Part shown: positions 43,273 through 52,785 of the stretch, piece after piece
Position numbering within the stretch: the first letter of the stretch is position 1
How the letters are laid out: each line of letters opens with the position of its first letter
Origin: Afipia sp049747295
Lineage (GTDB): Bacteria; Pseudomonadota; Alphaproteobacteria; Rhizobiales; Xanthobacteraceae
Assembly: GCF_049747295.1 (NCBI RefSeq)
Contig: NZ_JBMHJM010000001.1
Coordinates: forward strand, 5,270,001-5,334,000
DNA length: 64,000 bases
Direction: 5' to 3'
The notes under the pieces: generated by a model
The model's database searches: none
What the model saw: only the letters and a program-made list of their open reading frames with translations
Told to the model about the DNA's origin: nothing
Translations under genes and position numbers: made by a program

Positions 43273-44529
43273 ATGGCAGCCATTTCGCTCCTCTCCCGGA
43301 TCTGCAGCCGCCCGATGGGGCGCGCTTGGCGCGTGGTCGCGGTTGGTCTGCTCTTGGGCGCAGTGGCGTTTGGCAGCACCGTCAAAGCGGCCAACCAGAG
43401 CGTTCAGGGTGCCAAGAAAGAGGAAGGCGGCTTCGACAGCGGTGCGCCGACCGCGATTCTGATCGAGGCGAAGTCCGGCAGCATCCTGTTTGAAAAGAAT
43501 GCGGACGAACTCCGCGCCCCGTCCAGCATGATGAAGCTGATGACGGTCGAAGTGGCCTTCGATGCTCTCAAGAAGGGCGAGATCAAGCTCGAGGACGAGT
43601 ACAAGATCAGCGAGAATGCCTGGCGCAAGGGCGGAGCGCCCTCCGGCGGCTCAACGATGTTCGCAGCCATCAACAGCCGGGTGAAGGTCGACGATCTCCT
43701 GCACGGGGCCATCATCCAGAGTGGCAATGACTCCTGTATCGCACTCGCCGAGGGCATCTCGGGCAACGAGCGAGATTTCGTGGACCGGATGACCAAGCGC
43801 GCACGCGAGCTCGGGCTGACCAAATCCACGTTCGGCAACGTGAATGGCCTGCCGGATCCCGGAAACAAAATGACCGTCCGCGAGCTTGGTATGCTCGCTC
43901 GCCATATCATTTTGACCTATCCGGACTTCTACAAACTGTTCGGCGAACGTGAATTCACCTGGAATAAAATCCGGCAGCAGAACCGTAATCCGCTTCTGAA
44001 CTCGCTCGAAGGCGCCGACGGCCTGAAAACGGGCTACACCAAGGAAGGCGGCTACGGCATGGTCGGCTCGGCCGTGCAGAACGGCATCCGGCTCATCGTG
44101 GTGGTCAATGGCCTGGAAGACTCTGAGGATCGGGCCTCTGAGGCAAAGCGACTATTAGAGTGGGGCTTCCGCAGCTTCGAAATCCGGACGCTGTTCGCAC
44201 AGGACCAGACGATCGGTTACGCCAAGGTGTTCGGGGGAGACAGCGGCTCGGTCAAACTGACGACATCCGAGCCGGTCAAAGTGATGGTGCAGCGAAACGG
44301 TAACGACAAGCTGCTCGCGCGCATGGTCTACAACGGCCCGGTCAAGGCGCCGATCCGGGCTGGTCAGGAAATCGGGACATTGAAGGTATGGCGCGGTAGC
44401 CACCTTGCGCTCGAAATGCCACTTTTCGCGGGTGACGCGGTCGACAGAGGTTCGACCACGCGCCGCGCGCTGGATGGCGTCAGCGAACTCGTCATTGGAC
44501 TGTTCAGGGCGGGCGTCGAGAAGCTTTAA
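43273..44529 (+). CDS. dacC: D-alanyl-D-alanine carboxypeptidase (PBP5/DacC type)
   Basis: A 418-residue periplasmic serine peptidase that trims peptidoglycan pentapeptides. Signal segment AWRVVAVGLLLGAVAFGSTVKA (residues 18-39). Active-site motifs: SSMMKL (SxxK) near 90, SGND near 152 and LKTGYT (KTG) near 255. A PBP5-type C-terminal beta-domain follows, then a terminal amphipathic anchor (SELVIGLFRAGVEKL). Start at ATG 43273 with AGGAAT; the open frame extends upstream. It is directly followed by tmk, two bases on. Confidence 0.93.
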   Translation: MAAISLLSRICSRPMGRAWRVVAVGLLLGAVAFGSTVKAANQSVQGAKKEEGGFDSGAPTAILIEAKSGSILFEKNADELRAPSSMMKLMTVEVAFDALKKGEIKLEDEYKISENAWRKGGAPSGGSTMFAAINSRVKVDDLLHGAIIQSGNDSCIALAEGISGNERDFVDRMTKRARELGLTKSTFGNVNGLPDPGNKMTVRELGMLARHIILTYPDFYKLFGEREFTWNKIRQQNRNPLLNSLEGADGLKTGYTKEGGYGMVGSAVQNGIRLIVVVNGLEDSEDRASEAKRLLEWGFRSFEIRTLFAQDQTIGYAKVFGGDSGSVKLTTSEPVKVMVQRNGNDKLLARMVYNGPVKAPIRAGQEIGTLKVWRGSHLALEMPLFAGDAVDRGSTTRRALDGVSELVIGLFRAGVEKL

Positions 44530-44531
44530 GC

Positions 44532-45224
44532 ATGGCCAATCTCGCGAAAGGATTGAGAGCAGCACGCGGACGCTTCATTACGTTTGAAGGCGGCGAGGGC
44601 GCTGGCAAATCTACACAGATCAAGCTGCTGGCCGAACGTCTCAATGCCAGTAAAATACCCGCCATCACGACGCGCGAACCCGGCGGATCGCCCGGCGCCG
44701 AAATCGTTCGCCACCTGCTGCTGTCCGGTCTCGCCAAGGCGCTGGGAGCGGAAGCGGAATCCTTGTTATTCGCCGCCGCACGTGACGATCACGTCACAAC
44801 AGTCATCAAGCCGGCCCTTGAGCAAGGCAAATGGGTGTTGTGTGATCGTTTCACCGATTCCACGCGCGTCTATCAGGGTGAACTCGGCCATGTGGACCCG
44901 CAGCTCATTCGCGCGATGGAGCGGGTCACGATCGGAAATCTGAAACCCGATTTGACGTTCATCCTCGACGTGCCCGTTGCTGTCGGCCTGAAAAGAGCGA
45001 TCGAACGGCGCGGAACGGCAACGGCTGATCGCTTCGAAGGCGAGGGCATCGAGTTTCACGAGAAGCTCCGCAATGCCTATTTGGGGATCGCGGCGAACGA
45101 ACCCAAGCGATGCGTCTTGATCGACGCGAACGCCGACACAGAAACCGTCGCATCCCGTATCTGGACTGCGTTACGGGATCACCTTTTTTCTGCGGCAATC
45201 GCAGGCGATAACAGCAAGACATGA
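44532..45224 (+). CDS. tmk: thymidylate kinase
   Basis: A 230-residue dTMP kinase of the dTTP pathway. P-loop FEGGEGAGKST at 18-28, dTMP-binding TREPGGSPGAE near 47, DR motif CDRFTDST near 102, and a LID region RRGTATADRFE. Length is slightly above the E. coli enzyme because of an N-terminal extension and C-terminal tail. The stop overlaps the holB start by four bases. Confidence 0.95.
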   Translation: MANLAKGLRAARGRFITFEGGEGAGKSTQIKLLAERLNASKIPAITTREPGGSPGAEIVRHLLLSGLAKALGAEAESLLFAAARDDHVTTVIKPALEQGKWVLCDRFTDSTRVYQGELGHVDPQLIRAMERVTIGNLKPDLTFILDVPVAVGLKRAIERRGTATADRFEGEGIEFHEKLRNAYLGIAANEPKRCVLIDANADTETVASRIWTALRDHLFSAAIAGDNSKT

Positions 45225-46282
45225 GTTCGAAATCGGCCGAAAGAGAAATATCCACGCTCGCTCCTCGCGAGACAAACGTCCTGTTTGGTCATCGCGAGGC
45301 GGAAGCCACGCTGCTTGGCGCATATCGCAGCGGGCGGATCCCTCATGCGTGGCTGATCGGGGGGGCTCAGGGAATCGGCAAAGCGACGCTGGCGTATCGG
45401 ATGGCGAAGTTCGTGCTGGCACACCCCGATCCGTCGTCCTCGTTCGTCCAGAGTGCAACAACGCTTGCGGTCGATCCGGATCATCCGGTGGTGCGTCAGG
45501 TGGTCGCCGGCAGTCATGGCGGTTTGTTGACGCTGGAGCGAACCGCAAACGAGAAGGGCACACTGCGAACTGTCATCACGGTCGATGAATCTCGCGAAAC
45601 CATCGGCTTCTTCGGCTCCACCGCCGCCGTCGCTGGCTGGCGCATCTGTGTGGTCGACACCGTCGATGAGTTGAACGCCAACGCGTCCAACGCACTTCTG
45701 AAGATTCTGGAAGAGCCGCCGGCGCGCGCGCTGTTTTTGTTGCTCAGTCATGCCCCGGCCCGCGTGATGGCGACGATCCAGTCGCGTTGCCGCAAGCTGC
45801 CGCTGCGGCCTCTCAGCACCAACGACGTCATGGCAGCGGCGTCCGAGGCGGCCGGTCTTGATGCCAGTGATCCGGGCCTGCGCCAGGCCGCTGCCGAATC
45901 CGACGGCAGCGTGTCACGGGCACTCACATTGCTGGGTGGCGATGCGTTGGGTCTTCAGCAGCGCACCCTCGAACTCCTGAACGCGTTGCCGCGTGTCGAC
46001 CCGCGAGCGCTTCATGCGTTGGGGGACGCATTGGGTCTCAACGACCGTGTCGGGTTGAGGGCGTTCGTCGACACCATCGACCGCTGGCTGACGGGACATC
46101 TGCACGCGCCGGATGCCGGCGCAAACCTGCCGCGCCTTGCACGGCTTGCCGAGGTATGGGAAAAGATCAACGGTGCCGCGCGCGAGACTGAAGCATTCAA
46201 TCTTGAGCGAAAACCTTTGGTATTTTCGGTATTTGGCATGCTCGCTGATGCGACCGCAGGTTCCCCGTCGCAGGTTCGATAA
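45221..46282 (+). CDS. holB: DNA polymerase III delta-prime subunit
   Basis: A 353-residue clamp-loader subunit. The AAA+ fold is seen in HAWLIGGAQGIGKATLAYRMA near residue 45 and VDELNANASNALLKILEEPP near 145, ending the ATPase domain with SRCRKLPLRPLS (the SRC motif). The P-loop is fairly complete, as in alphaproteobacterial delta-prime proteins. It overlaps tmk and lies 82 bases before metG in a conserved housekeeping run. Confidence 0.93.
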   Translation: MSSKSAEREISTLAPRETNVLFGHREAEATLLGAYRSGRIPHAWLIGGAQGIGKATLAYRMAKFVLAHPDPSSSFVQSATTLAVDPDHPVVRQVVAGSHGGLLTLERTANEKGTLRTVITVDESRETIGFFGSTAAVAGWRICVVDTVDELNANASNALLKILEEPPARALFLLLSHAPARVMATIQSRCRKLPLRPLSTNDVMAAASEAAGLDASDPGLRQAAAESDGSVSRALTLLGGDALGLQQRTLELLNALPRVDPRALHALGDALGLNDRVGLRAFVDTIDRWLTGHLHAPDAGANLPRLARLAEVWEKINGAARETEAFNLERKPLVFSVFGMLADATAGSPSQVR

Positions 46283-46363
46283 CTGGACATTTGCCGGCTT
46301 TACAGCGCCGCTTCGAGTGAAAGCGATGTCGTCGGTATTGGTATGAAATTCTAAGGAAGCGTG

Positions 46364-48370
46364 ATGGCCAAAAAGAAAAAGACAGCGAAGAAAACGACCG
46401 CGAAGAAGCAAAAAAAGGCCGTCAAGAAAGCCGGCAAGGCGGCGACGGTAAGCGCGTCGAAAAAGAGCGGCGGCAAATCCGCGGTGAACAAGAAGGCCGC
46501 CAAGAAGACGGCGGCAAAAAAAGTGTCGTCGAAAAAGACCGCGGCCAAAAAAGCAGCCACGAAGAAAACCGCGAGCAAGAAGACAGCGAGCAAGGCGACC
46601 GCGACCAAGAAGGCTGCGACCAAGAAAAAAGCGGGCAAGGTTGAGACTCGACCGTCCAAAACGGCCGCCAAAGCAGCAACGCCGGAGAAGAAGCCCGCAA
46701 CGAAGCCGGTTGAAAAATCGAGGAAGGTCGCAGCCAAGGCGATCGAGACATCACCCGCGGTTCCGTCGGAGACTCCGGCCGTCGTCACCACGCCTGAAGT
46801 GAAGGGCGCCGAAGCGCGCGCGCAAAATACGTTCTACATCACCACGGCGATCGCCTATCCGAATGGCGCCCCGCACATCGGGCACGCCTATGAGGCAATC
46901 GCGACCGATGCTCTGGCGCGCTTTCAGCGCCTCGATGGCAAGGATGTATTCTTCCTGACGGGAACGGACGAACACGGCCTGAAGATGGTTCAGACCGCGC
47001 AAAAGGAAAATATGACGCCGGCCGAGCTTGCGACGCGCAATGCGGCGCGGTTCAAGGAGATGGACCAGCGCTTGAACATTTCGTTCGATCGCTTCATCCG
47101 CACGTCGGAGAAGCAGCATCACGAGTCCAGCCAGGAAATCTGGCGCCGCATGGTTGCCAACGGCGACATCTATTCCGACACCTATGCCGGCTGGTACTCG
47201 GTCCGCGACGAAGCCTATTACGCCGAGGATGAAACCACCGTCGGCGAGGACAACGTGCGGCGAGGGCCGCAGGGAACGCCGGTCGAGTGGGTTGAAGAGA
47301 AGAGCTATTTCTTCGAGCTCTCCGCCTACGAAGAGAAGCTGCTCGCGCTCTATGAAAGTCAGCCTGATTTTATCGGTCCGGACGTCCGCAAGAACGAAGT
47401 CATCAGCTTCGTCAAAGGCGGACTGAAGGACCTGTCGATTTCGCGCACCACCTTCGAGTGGGGCGTCAAAGTGCCCGGCGACGAAGAGCATGTGATGTAT
47501 GTCTGGGTCGATGCGCTCACCAACTACATCACCGGCGTCGGCTTCCCCGATGAGTCCGACAAGAACTGGCGGTACTGGCCGGCTGACGTTCACATTATCG
47601 GCAAGGACATCATCCGCTTCCATGCGGTGTATTGGCCTGCGTTCCTGATGTCGGCCGGCATACCGATCCAGAAGCGGGTCTATGCGCATGGCTTCCTGTT
47701 CAACCGCGGCGAGAAGATGTCGAAGTCGGTCGGCAACGTCGTCGATCCGTTCAATCTGGCGGATCAGTACGGCGTCGACCAGCTTCGTTACTTCCTGCTG
47801 CGCGAAGTGCCGTTCGGCCAGGACGGCAACTACAATCACGAGGCTATCGTTGCGCGCACCAACGCGGATCTCGCCAACGACCTCGGCAATTTGGCGCAGC
47901 GCTCGCTGTCCATGATCGGCAAGCAATACAGCGGCGTGCTGCCGGAGCCGGGCGCCTTCACCGACAATGACAAGGCGATCCTTGCCATGGCCGATGGCAT
48001 GCTTGCGCCGGCGCGCGAGGCCATGAACACACAGCAGATCCATCAGGCCTTGAATGCGATCTGGGCCGTGGTTGCGGAGGCCAACCGCTACTTCGCGGGA
48101 GAGGCGCCTTGGGCGCTCGCGAAGACCGACCCGGCACGGCAGCGGACGGTGCTCTACGTCACGGCGGAGGTCGTCCGTCAGATCGCCATCATGGCTCAGC
48201 CGGCCATCCCGGAAGCAGCTGGCAAGCTGCTCGACATTCTCGGGATCGGGCAGGACGAGCGGGACTTTGCCGCGCTTGCAACCCGGATCAAGGCAGGCAG
48301 CCAACTGCCTCCACCGGCACCGGTTTTCCCGCGTTACGTCGAGCCTGCGGACGACAAGGGCAAAGCCTGA
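46364..48370 (+). CDS. metG: methionyl-tRNA synthetase with a lysine-rich histone-H1-like N-terminal extension
   Basis: A 668-residue protein in two parts. From about residue 150 on it is a standard MetRS: YPNGAPHIGHAYE with the HIGH motif, a FLTGTDEHG segment, GEKMSKSVGN with the KMSKS motif near residue 450, and the anticodon-binding helices. There is no C-terminal tRNA-binding EMAP domain. The first 140 residues are a run of Lys/Ala/Thr repeats (KKTAAKK, KKTASKK) like bacterial H1 homologues. Usual relatives begin close to NTFYITTA. The ATG has AAGGAAG just upstream, and no start with a ribosome site was seen at the domain junction. Its stop overlaps tatD (TGATG). Confidence 0.93.
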   Translation: MAKKKKTAKKTTAKKQKKAVKKAGKAATVSASKKSGGKSAVNKKAAKKTAAKKVSSKKTAAKKAATKKTASKKTASKATATKKAATKKKAGKVETRPSKTAAKAATPEKKPATKPVEKSRKVAAKAIETSPAVPSETPAVVTTPEVKGAEARAQNTFYITTAIAYPNGAPHIGHAYEAIATDALARFQRLDGKDVFFLTGTDEHGLKMVQTAQKENMTPAELATRNAARFKEMDQRLNISFDRFIRTSEKQHHESSQEIWRRMVANGDIYSDTYAGWYSVRDEAYYAEDETTVGEDNVRRGPQGTPVEWVEEKSYFFELSAYEEKLLALYESQPDFIGPDVRKNEVISFVKGGLKDLSISRTTFEWGVKVPGDEEHVMYVWVDALTNYITGVGFPDESDKNWRYWPADVHIIGKDIIRFHAVYWPAFLMSAGIPIQKRVYAHGFLFNRGEKMSKSVGNVVDPFNLADQYGVDQLRYFLLREVPFGQDGNYNHEAIVARTNADLANDLGNLAQRSLSMIGKQYSGVLPEPGAFTDNDKAILAMADGMLAPAREAMNTQQIHQALNAIWAVVAEANRYFAGEAPWALAKTDPARQRTVLYVTAEVVRQIAIMAQPAIPEAAGKLLDILGIGQDERDFAALATRIKAGSQLPPPAPVFPRYVEPADDKGKA

Positions 48371-49164
48371 TGCTGGTTGATAGTCACTGCCATCTCGATT
48401 TCCCCGACTTCGCGGACGACCTCGACGGGATCGTGGCGCGCGCGGAGGCCGCCGGCGTCGGGCGCATTGTGACGATCTCGACCCGCGTCCGGCGCATCGA
48501 CACGCTGCTGGCGCTCGCGCAGGGATATCCCAATGTTTACTGCTCGGTGGGGACGCATCCGCATCAAGCGGATGAGGAGGATGGCATCACGGCCGACGAA
48601 CTCATCGCGCTGACCAAGCATCCCAAAGTCGTAGCGCTTGGTGAAGCAGGGCTCGACAATTTCTACAAGGATGGTTCGCCGGAGGCGCAGGAGCGGGGCT
48701 TTCGCGCCCACATCGCGGCGGCGCGGGCGACTGGCCTCCCGCTGGTGATCCATACCCGCGAGGCGGACGAGGGCTGCGGCCGCATCCTGGATGAGGAGAT
48801 GGCCAAGGGTCCGTTCAAGGCCGTCCTCCACTGCTACACCGGCGGTCGGGATCTCGCGATGAAGGCGATCGGCCACGGCCTGTCGATCTCCTTCACGGGA
48901 ATCCTGACGTTCAAGAACTCGCAGGCCATCCGCGACATCGCCGCCGAATTGCCGGCCGATCGCATCATGGTCGAGACCGATGCACCGTTCCTCGCGCCCG
49001 GCAAGCACCGTGGCAAACGCAATGAACCGTCATTCGTGGTGGAAACCGCGCGGGTGCTGGCCGAAACGCGCGGCGTGTCGCTTGAAGAAATTTCACAACA
49101 AACGACCGAGAACTTCTTCCGTTTGTTCAACAAAGTACCCCGTCCGGACGCAAAGGCCGCATGA
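48370..49164 (+). CDS. tatD: TatD-family metal-dependent DNase/hydrolase
   Basis: A 264-residue TIM-barrel hydrolase. LVDSHCHLDF gives the HxH pair, GEAGLDNFYKDGS the bridging Glu, LPLVIHTREAD a His, VLHCYTGG the next and VETDAPFLAP the final Asp. TatD/YcfH proteins are 3'-5' DNases or deacylases of D-aminoacyl compounds. The ATG overlaps metG's stop, and the stop overlaps the next gene's start (ATGA), so the three are coupled. Confidence 0.93.
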   Translation: MLVDSHCHLDFPDFADDLDGIVARAEAAGVGRIVTISTRVRRIDTLLALAQGYPNVYCSVGTHPHQADEEDGITADELIALTKHPKVVALGEAGLDNFYKDGSPEAQERGFRAHIAAARATGLPLVIHTREADEGCGRILDEEMAKGPFKAVLHCYTGGRDLAMKAIGHGLSISFTGILTFKNSQAIRDIAAELPADRIMVETDAPFLAPGKHRGKRNEPSFVVETARVLAETRGVSLEEISQQTTENFFRLFNKVPRPDAKAA

Positions 49165-49961
49165 CCGTTACGCTCACCATTCTGGGCTCCGGATCCTCAG
49201 CCGGCGTGCCACGGCCAGCGCTCGGGTGGGGCGCCTGTGATCCGAACAACCCGAAGAACCGCCGCCGCCGCTGCTCGCTGCTGGCCGAGAAAGCGGGCGC
49301 GGAAGGCATCACAAGGGTTCTGATCGACACGTCACCCGATCTGCGCGAGCAGCTGATCGATGCCAACGTCGATCATCTCGAAGCCGTCTTCCTGACCCAC
49401 GAACATGCCGACCAGACCCACGGTATCGACGACCTGCGCTCAGTGGTGCTGCATCAGCGCAGTCGCATTCCTGTTTTCCTGAACGCGTCGACCGCGAAGG
49501 ACATCCTGCTTCGTTTCGCATACTGCTTTCAGCAGGCGCCCGGCAGCGATTATCCGGCGATCCTGAGCAATCACTGGATCGAGGCGGGCCAAACCAAGAC
49601 CATCGACGGGAAGGGCGGCTCCCTCGCCTTGACCGCGTTTCTGGTTCAGCACGGCAACATTCCTGCGCTCGGCTATCGCATCGGTGATGCCGCCTACACG
49701 CCGGACGCCAACGATATCCCTGAGCAAAGCTGGCCGTCGCTGGAGAACCTCGATCTCTGGGTCATAGATGCCTTGCGCTACACCGACCATCCCAGCCACT
49801 TCAGCGTCAAAGACGCGCTGTCGTGGATCGAGAAGTTCAAGCCGCGCCGCGCGGTGCTGACGAACCTGCATTCCGATCTGGACTACGACGAATTACGCGC
49901 GAAGCTGCCGCCGGGCATCGTGCCAGGATACGACGGCATGCGGTTGACACTGGATATCTAG
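49161..49961 (+). CDS. MBL-fold hydrolase (PhnP-like)
   Basis: A 266-residue metallo-beta-lactamase-fold phosphodiesterase-like protein. ILGSGSSAGVPRPALGWGACDPNNPKNRRRRCS opens the domain, VLIDTSPDLREQL follows and the metal motif is LTHEHADQTHGIDDLR near residue 75. An LWVIDALRYTDHPSHFS segment near 195 and LTNLHSDLDYDEL near 235 complete the site. This is the PhnP/cyclic-phosphate-dihydrolase-like group that commonly follows tatD in alphaproteobacteria. Last gene of the operon; a strong inverted repeat follows at once. Confidence 0.9.
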   Translation: MTVTLTILGSGSSAGVPRPALGWGACDPNNPKNRRRRCSLLAEKAGAEGITRVLIDTSPDLREQLIDANVDHLEAVFLTHEHADQTHGIDDLRSVVLHQRSRIPVFLNASTAKDILLRFAYCFQQAPGSDYPAILSNHWIEAGQTKTIDGKGGSLALTAFLVQHGNIPALGYRIGDAAYTPDANDIPEQSWPSLENLDLWVIDALRYTDHPSHFSVKDALSWIEKFKPRRAVLTNLHSDLDYDELRAKLPPGIVPGYDGMRLTLDI

Positions 49962-49990
49962 AGCTTCAAAACCGAAGCTCTAGATATTTG
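49955..49990 (+). terminator. inverted-repeat terminator of the tmk-metG operon
   Basis: The stop codon lies inside an inverted repeat whose arms (ATATCTAGAGCTTC and its complement) flank AAAACC. TTTGTTTTG follows. The hairpin plus T-rich run fits rho-independent termination. Confidence 0.6.
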
Positions 49991-49995
49991 TTTTG

Positions 49996-50044
49996 ACGCG
50001 TTTTCTTCACGCGAACCGGTACCCACTTCGCTTGAAAACGCTTC
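49996..50044. repeat. interspersed palindromic repeat of the Bradyrhizobium group
   Basis: GCGTTTTC...CGCGAACCGG...CTTCGCTTGAAAACGC forms an imperfect palindrome. I recall almost this sequence in very many intergenic positions of Bradyrhizobium, Rhodopseudomonas and Nitrobacter genomes, so it supports the taxonomic call. Only one copy was seen here. Confidence 0.6.
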
Positions 50045-50049
50045 CAAAG

Positions 50050-51699
50050 CTAGGCGGAAATCGCTTTCGCGGAATCAAGCTCTGCCCGCAGCGTGAACTT
50101 CTGAATTTTTCCGGTCGAGGTCTTGGGAATAGGGCCGAACACCACGGCTTTCGGCGATTTGAATCCCGGCAGCCTTGCTTTGCAGTAGCTCAGGATGTCC
50201 GCCTCGGTCGCTTCGGCACCTTGCTTGAGCTCGATGAAAGCGCAGGGCACCTCGCCCCATTTGGCGTCGGGCTTCGCCACCACGGCCGCGAACAGCACCG
50301 CCGGATGCTTGTACAGCACATCTTCGACTTCCACCGACGAGATGTTCTCGCCGCCGGAAATGATGATGTCCTTTGAACGATCCTTGATGATGACGTAGCC
50401 GTCCGTATCGAGCACGCCAAGGTCGCCGGTGTGAAACCAGCCCCCAGCGAACGCCTCCTGCGTCGCCTTTTCGTTCTTCAGATAGCCCTTCATCACGATG
50501 TTGCCGCGGAACATGACCTCACCGATGGTTTCGCCATCCCGCGGCACTTCCTGCATGGTCTCTGGATCGATCACAGTGACCGCTTCCTGAAGCGGGTAGG
50601 ACACGCCCTGCCGGCGCTTGAGCTGCGCGCGCTCCTCCGCAGGAAGGTCATCCCAGCCGGGCTGCTCGGCGCAGACGGAGGCGGGGCCATAGACTTCGGT
50701 CAACCCGTATACGTGGGTGATCTTGATGCCGATCCTTTCCGCACCCTCCAGGACCGCCACAGGCGGCGCCGCGCCTGCGATAAGTCCTGTTACAGGTTTT
50801 GCCGCCTGGCCCTTCGGCGCGTCCGGCGCGTTGATCAGCGTGTTGTAGACGATCGGCGCGCCGCACATGTGGGTCACGCCGTGGTCTGCGATGAGTTGGA
50901 AAATCTTCGTCGGATCGACCTTGCGCAGGCAGACATTCACGCCGGCGCTTGCCGCCACCGTCCATGGAAAGCACCAGCCGTTGCAGTGAAACATCGGCAG
51001 CGTCCAAAGATAGATCGGATGCGTGCCGAGATTGCCCGCAAGGATGTTGCTGACGGCATTAAGATAGGCGCCACGGTGATGGGTGACGACGCCCTTGGGA
51101 TTACCCGTGGTGCCGGACGTATAGCCGAGCGCAATGGCATCCCATTCGTCCTGCGGGGTCAGCCAGGCAAAGTCCGGATCGCCGGACGCGACCGCGGCTT
51201 CGTACTCGAGTTCGCCGATCCGCTGCCCGCCGCTGAACGTCACATCGTCCACGTCGATGACCAGCGGCTTGGGACCGGTCATGAGGTTTAGGGCTTCTGC
51301 GATGACGCCGGCGAACTCGGGATCGACCAGGATGATCTTGGCGCCGCCATGATCGAGCTGGAATGCAATCGAGGCCGCGTCCAGCCGGATGTTGAGCGCG
51401 TTGAGGACAGCGCCGGCCATGGGTACGGCAAAATGAGCCTCATTCATCGCCGGGAGGTTCGGCAGCATCGCTGCGACCGTATCGCCGCGGCCAATCCCAC
51501 GGCTTGCCAGAAACGATGCGAAGCGTTTGCAGCGCTCGAAGGTCTCAGCCCAAGTAAAGACCCGGCCTTCGTAAACGGCGCTCGGGAGCTGTGGGTAGAC
51601 CGTGGCGCTGCGGACCAGGAAGCTCAATGGAGACAGCGGCACATAGTTGGCCGGGGTCTTATCCAGCCCGATGCTGTAGTGACCCTGATGGATACTCAT
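50050..51699 (-). CDS. acyl-CoA synthetase (AMP-forming)
   Basis: A 549-residue ANL-superfamily ligase that activates a carboxylic acid to its CoA thioester through an acyl-adenylate. Motif A3 is LGYTSGTTGNPKGVVTHH near residue 178, A5 is THVYGLTEVYGPA near 320, A8 is GWFHTGDLGVLDTDGYVIIKDRSKDIIISGGENIS near 420 and the catalytic Lys is in KTSTGKIQKF near the end. Residues before the A3 loop resemble medium-chain or DmdB-like 3-methylmercaptopropionate ligases, so the chain specificity is open. GAGGAACG precedes the ATG. Monocistronic. Confidence 0.92.
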   Translation of the reverse strand: MSIHQGHYSIGLDKTPANYVPLSPLSFLVRSATVYPQLPSAVYEGRVFTWAETFERCKRFASFLASRGIGRGDTVAAMLPNLPAMNEAHFAVPMAGAVLNALNIRLDAASIAFQLDHGGAKIILVDPEFAGVIAEALNLMTGPKPLVIDVDDVTFSGGQRIGELEYEAAVASGDPDFAWLTPQDEWDAIALGYTSGTTGNPKGVVTHHRGAYLNAVSNILAGNLGTHPIYLWTLPMFHCNGWCFPWTVAASAGVNVCLRKVDPTKIFQLIADHGVTHMCGAPIVYNTLINAPDAPKGQAAKPVTGLIAGAAPPVAVLEGAERIGIKITHVYGLTEVYGPASVCAEQPGWDDLPAEERAQLKRRQGVSYPLQEAVTVIDPETMQEVPRDGETIGEVMFRGNIVMKGYLKNEKATQEAFAGGWFHTGDLGVLDTDGYVIIKDRSKDIIISGGENISSVEVEDVLYKHPAVLFAAVVAKPDAKWGEVPCAFIELKQGAEATEADILSYCKARLPGFKSPKAVVFGPIPKTSTGKIQKFTLRAELDSAKAISA

Positions 51700-52473
51700 T
51701 GGCGTTCCTCGGAATGTTTTTTTGGCCGCAGCTTATGCTTTGTAACGACGTTCTACAGTCGGCGCACATACGGTCAATTGCGCGCTGTGGAGACGATCAC
51801 TGTGGTGCCGATCGCACCAGATTTCTAGATCATTTTATCGATGATTTGGCCGATCCTCCTGATATCGCTACGGTAATTTATTAGCCGAAGTAGGCGGTTT
51901 CGGTCGTGTAGCTGGGTGAGTGAATGATGAGCGAGGCCTAGAAACAGACAAAACCGGGGAGGCCTTACTAGTAGGGTGTTGCACTCGTTTTTCGATGCAT
52001 TTGTTGCTGTGAAGGCGCGTCGACGCAACAGGCCAGAATAGCGCGGGCTGCATCTATATACCGTCTGTTGCTCTGCAGATGAGCCAATAAGAAAGCAGCT
52101 GGCTGATCGGACCTTATGAGTGTGGATCAATCCCTCGGAAAACTCTTCCTAACGTACCGGGCGTTGATTTTGCTGAAGCCGAGTCGGGGGACCGCGCAAA
52201 ACTCACGAAGATCAAACAGATCCGAAATCTCAGCGTCGGGAATTGCCAGCCCGCACGATCCTTCGTGCGCGAAACGGGTAGCGCCCGATACTCAATTTCG
52301 GCAGAGAAGTGGAGCTCGGCAAGGTCGGTGGGGCCGTGGAAGTTGGATTGAGCGCGTTGACAGCCCGTGTCCGACGCCGAGCCGCATGCGATTGGGGCCT
52401 ATTGTCATCCGACCGCCTGGCGATAGCGGTCGTTAAGTAGTTGTACCGAGTATCTACAAGGAGAGGGCTTGTT
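51700..52473. other. intergenic stretch before the interrupted antitoxin gene
   Basis: About 770 bases, rather AT-rich at 51750-52120. Frames up to 101 residues exist but show no family-like content. It may hold degraded sequence flanking the mobile element. No RNA gene was recognised. Confidence 0.35.
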
Positions 52474-52785
52474 ATGGTGCAAGGCGATCCACGAGCCGTA
52501 GCGTCACCTGAGGTGCCGAAAATTACTACGGCTGAAGCAGAGGCGATGGGGCGCGCCGTGGTCAAACTGCTTGAGAGACGGGGCTTAAGTGACGGAGATG
52601 CGCGTGAGATTCTTGGCGGTTTGTCGGCCAGCACCTACGCTCGCTGGAAGGCCGGCGATCCGGGACGCATCTATGGGAGCCGCCCGGACAATGTCATGAT
52701 GTCATTCAGGCGACGCCAGCGTTCAAGCTCCCGGCGTAAAGAAGCATTCTCCGCCATGAGACGGAGATTCAGAGATTCCAGTTGA
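52474..52785 (+). pseudogene. Xre/MbcA/ParS-type antitoxin gene, truncated by the mobile element
   Basis: The ATG at 52474 has AAGGAGAG 7 bases upstream. The first 65 residues match the helix-turn-helix part of the RES-Xre antitoxin family: AEAEAMGRAVVKLLERRGLSDGDAREILGGLSASTYARWKAGDPGRI. In intact members this continues with RDLATRLSLLMGI and the DUF2384 toxin-binding domain. Here the match stops at GRI, near base 52670, exactly where the minus-strand recombinase module ends. The remaining 38 residues are read from the element. The RES toxin gene normally next to it is not in the window. Confidence 0.75.

Noticed and set aside
46751..48304. 517-residue minus-strand open frame opposite metG
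   Set aside because: Long only because of the high G+C codon bias of metG; no motif, and metG is certain.
51825..52130. 101-residue minus-strand frame upstream of the antitoxin gene
   Set aside because: Composition lacks domain character and there is no ribosome site; kept as unassigned intergenic DNA.
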